22,608 nucleotides of DNA, from positions 1 to 22,608 of IMG/VR virus record IMGVR_UViG_3300042890_006712; one strand, given 5' to 3'. Every line of letters starts with the position of its first letter. Position 1 is the first letter of the stretch. Under the pieces are notes generated by a model that saw only the letters and a program-made list of their open reading frames with translations, had not been told where the DNA came from and searched no databases. This stretch comes from a virus. Shown here piece by piece: positions 22,031 to 22,608 of the stretch. A program made the translations under genes and the position numbers.

Positions 22031-22608
22031 CTGTGTGGCTTTTACGCTGGCTAAGCGCCTTACCCCTGCGATGGATCATCTCAAGCCTGGTGGCTGCGGG
22101 CCTGTTTTGGGCCGGCTACCGGCTAGGGCAGCAGGGCGTCCATCTGGCCTGGGACGCAGAGCGCATACAGCAGCAAACCGCTGCCTTAGCCCAATCCCTG
22201 CAGGTGGCCCAAGTTCAAACCCAACAAGAACAGATCAACCAGCGCATCACTACCGACCATGACACCCGAAAAAACCAACTTCAGCACCTGTGGCGGCCCC
22301 AAAAACCGCCCACTTCGCCTACCTCGCCGGTCTCTGCTCCGCCTGGGGGTAATGACCAGCGCACTGACTCTGAGCGCCTGCGCAAGCCAGCCTCCAGCCC
22401 CGACGGTCCTGGTACCTTGTCCGCCCATGCCGAGCCTGCCACCGGTGTTGATGCAGCCGCCTCCCACGCTGTATCTGATCCCGCCAGCGCTCAGATCCCC
22501 ATGAGTTGTGAGCAACTGGCCAGCGACGCCGCGCAGGCCACGCTCATGGTCTTGTCATTCCAGCGCTGGTATGTGGAGCAAGCCCAAGCCCTGGGGCAGG
22601 GCCGGTAG
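22027..22608 (+). CDS. Rz: Inner-membrane spanin Rz-like protein
   Basis: The 193-residue product has one N-terminal membrane anchor (about residues 13-33, IISSLVAAGLFWAGYRLG) followed by a Gln-rich predicted coiled coil (about 44-90) in the periplasm, as in i-spanins. Residues 90-155 are Pro/Ser-rich, exactly where the Rz1 frame overlaps and constrains the sequence. The C-terminus (SCEQLASDAAQATLMVLSFQ, then WYVEQAQ) is a helix that resembles the end of other Rz-like proteins. With the lipoprotein encoded inside it, it should fuse inner and outer membranes in the last step of lysis. The stop codon ends the window. Confidence 0.85.
   Translation: MTVWLLRWLSALPLRWIISSLVAAGLFWAGYRLGQQGVHLAWDAERIQQQTAALAQSLQVAQVQTQQEQINQRITTDHDTRKNQLQHLWRPQKPPTSPTSPVSAPPGGNDQRTDSERLRKPASSPDGPGTLSAHAEPATGVDAAASHAVSDPASAQIPMSCEQLASDAAQATLMVLSFQRWYVEQAQALGQGR
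22259..22504 (+). CDS. Rz1: Outer-membrane lipoprotein spanin Rz1, nested in Rz
   Basis: This 81-residue frame lies entirely inside the Rz gene in the +1 frame. It has a basic n-region (RPLRLPRRSLLRLG), a hydrophobic core and a lipobox LSAC ending at Cys41. The predicted mature lipoprotein has 41 residues and is very Pro-rich (QPPAPTVLVPCPPMPSLPPV), as expected for an o-spanin. The annotated ATG gives a long n-region, so a later start closer to the basic residues is possible. Lipobox, proline content and nested position together make the assignment strong. Confidence 0.88.
   Translation: MTPEKTNFSTCGGPKNRPLRLPRRSLLRLGVMTSALTLSACASQPPAPTVLVPCPPMPSLPPVLMQPPPTLYLIPPALRSP

Overview
This window is the late (virion morphogenesis and lysis) region of a tailed siphovirus or prophage with a lambda/HK97-like layout. 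Every convincing gene lies on the + strand and most are packed head to tail, many with ATGA- or GTGA-type stop/start overlaps. The DNA is GC-rich (60-base rows counted by hand give about 55-65%). Protein styles (a phiE125 gp8-like connector, lambda-type M-L-K-I-J tail tip genes, and a glucosaminidase-type endolysin followed by nested Rz/Rz1) fit a phage of a betaproteobacterium such as a Burkholderiales/Comamonadaceae host. That host guess is an inference. The window contains no integrase, repressor, terminase, attachment site, rRNA or tRNA, so prophage and free phage cannot be told apart.

Layout: 1-5511 is the head and head-tail module: the 3' part of the portal gene, an S49-type prohead protease, a 136-base leader with two hairpins, an HK97-fold major capsid protein, a small probable head decoration protein, a gp6/phiE125-gp8-type connector, a head-tail adaptor, an HK97 gp10-like protein and a tail terminator-like DUF3168 protein. 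5528-9164 holds the tail tube protein, the tail assembly chaperone pair joined by a probable -1 programmed frameshift (A AAA AAC at 6296-6302), and the tape measure protein. 9165-15152 encodes the tail tip in lambda order M, L, K, I, J. 15293-18118 encodes three further tail or fibre proteins: a small conserved-looking unknown, a protein with thirteen 18-20 residue repeats, and a tail fibre ending in alternating Asn/Gln and Cys.

The most unusual part is 17138-21095. The Cys-ended fibre gene is followed, with a near-perfect ribosome binding site and then overlapping stops and starts, by an unrecognised 307-residue protein, a probable 2-oxoglutarate/Fe(II) dioxygenase and a radical SAM enzyme with a complete SPASM signature. 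A rho-independent terminator closes the block. The simplest reading is a phage-encoded, RiPP-like post-translational modification system that acts on the tail fibre, most likely on its NCNCNCQCNC C-terminus. This is an inference from gene order and enzyme families; no reaction can be read from the sequence.

21168-22608 is the lysis cassette: a holin-like membrane protein, a glucosaminidase endolysin, the inner-membrane spanin Rz and the outer-membrane lipoprotein spanin Rz1 encoded inside Rz in the +1 frame. Taken together the genes build a capsid and a non-contractile tail of roughly 120 nm (from tape measure length), equip it with fibres, apparently modify a fibre enzymatically, and then lyse the cell.
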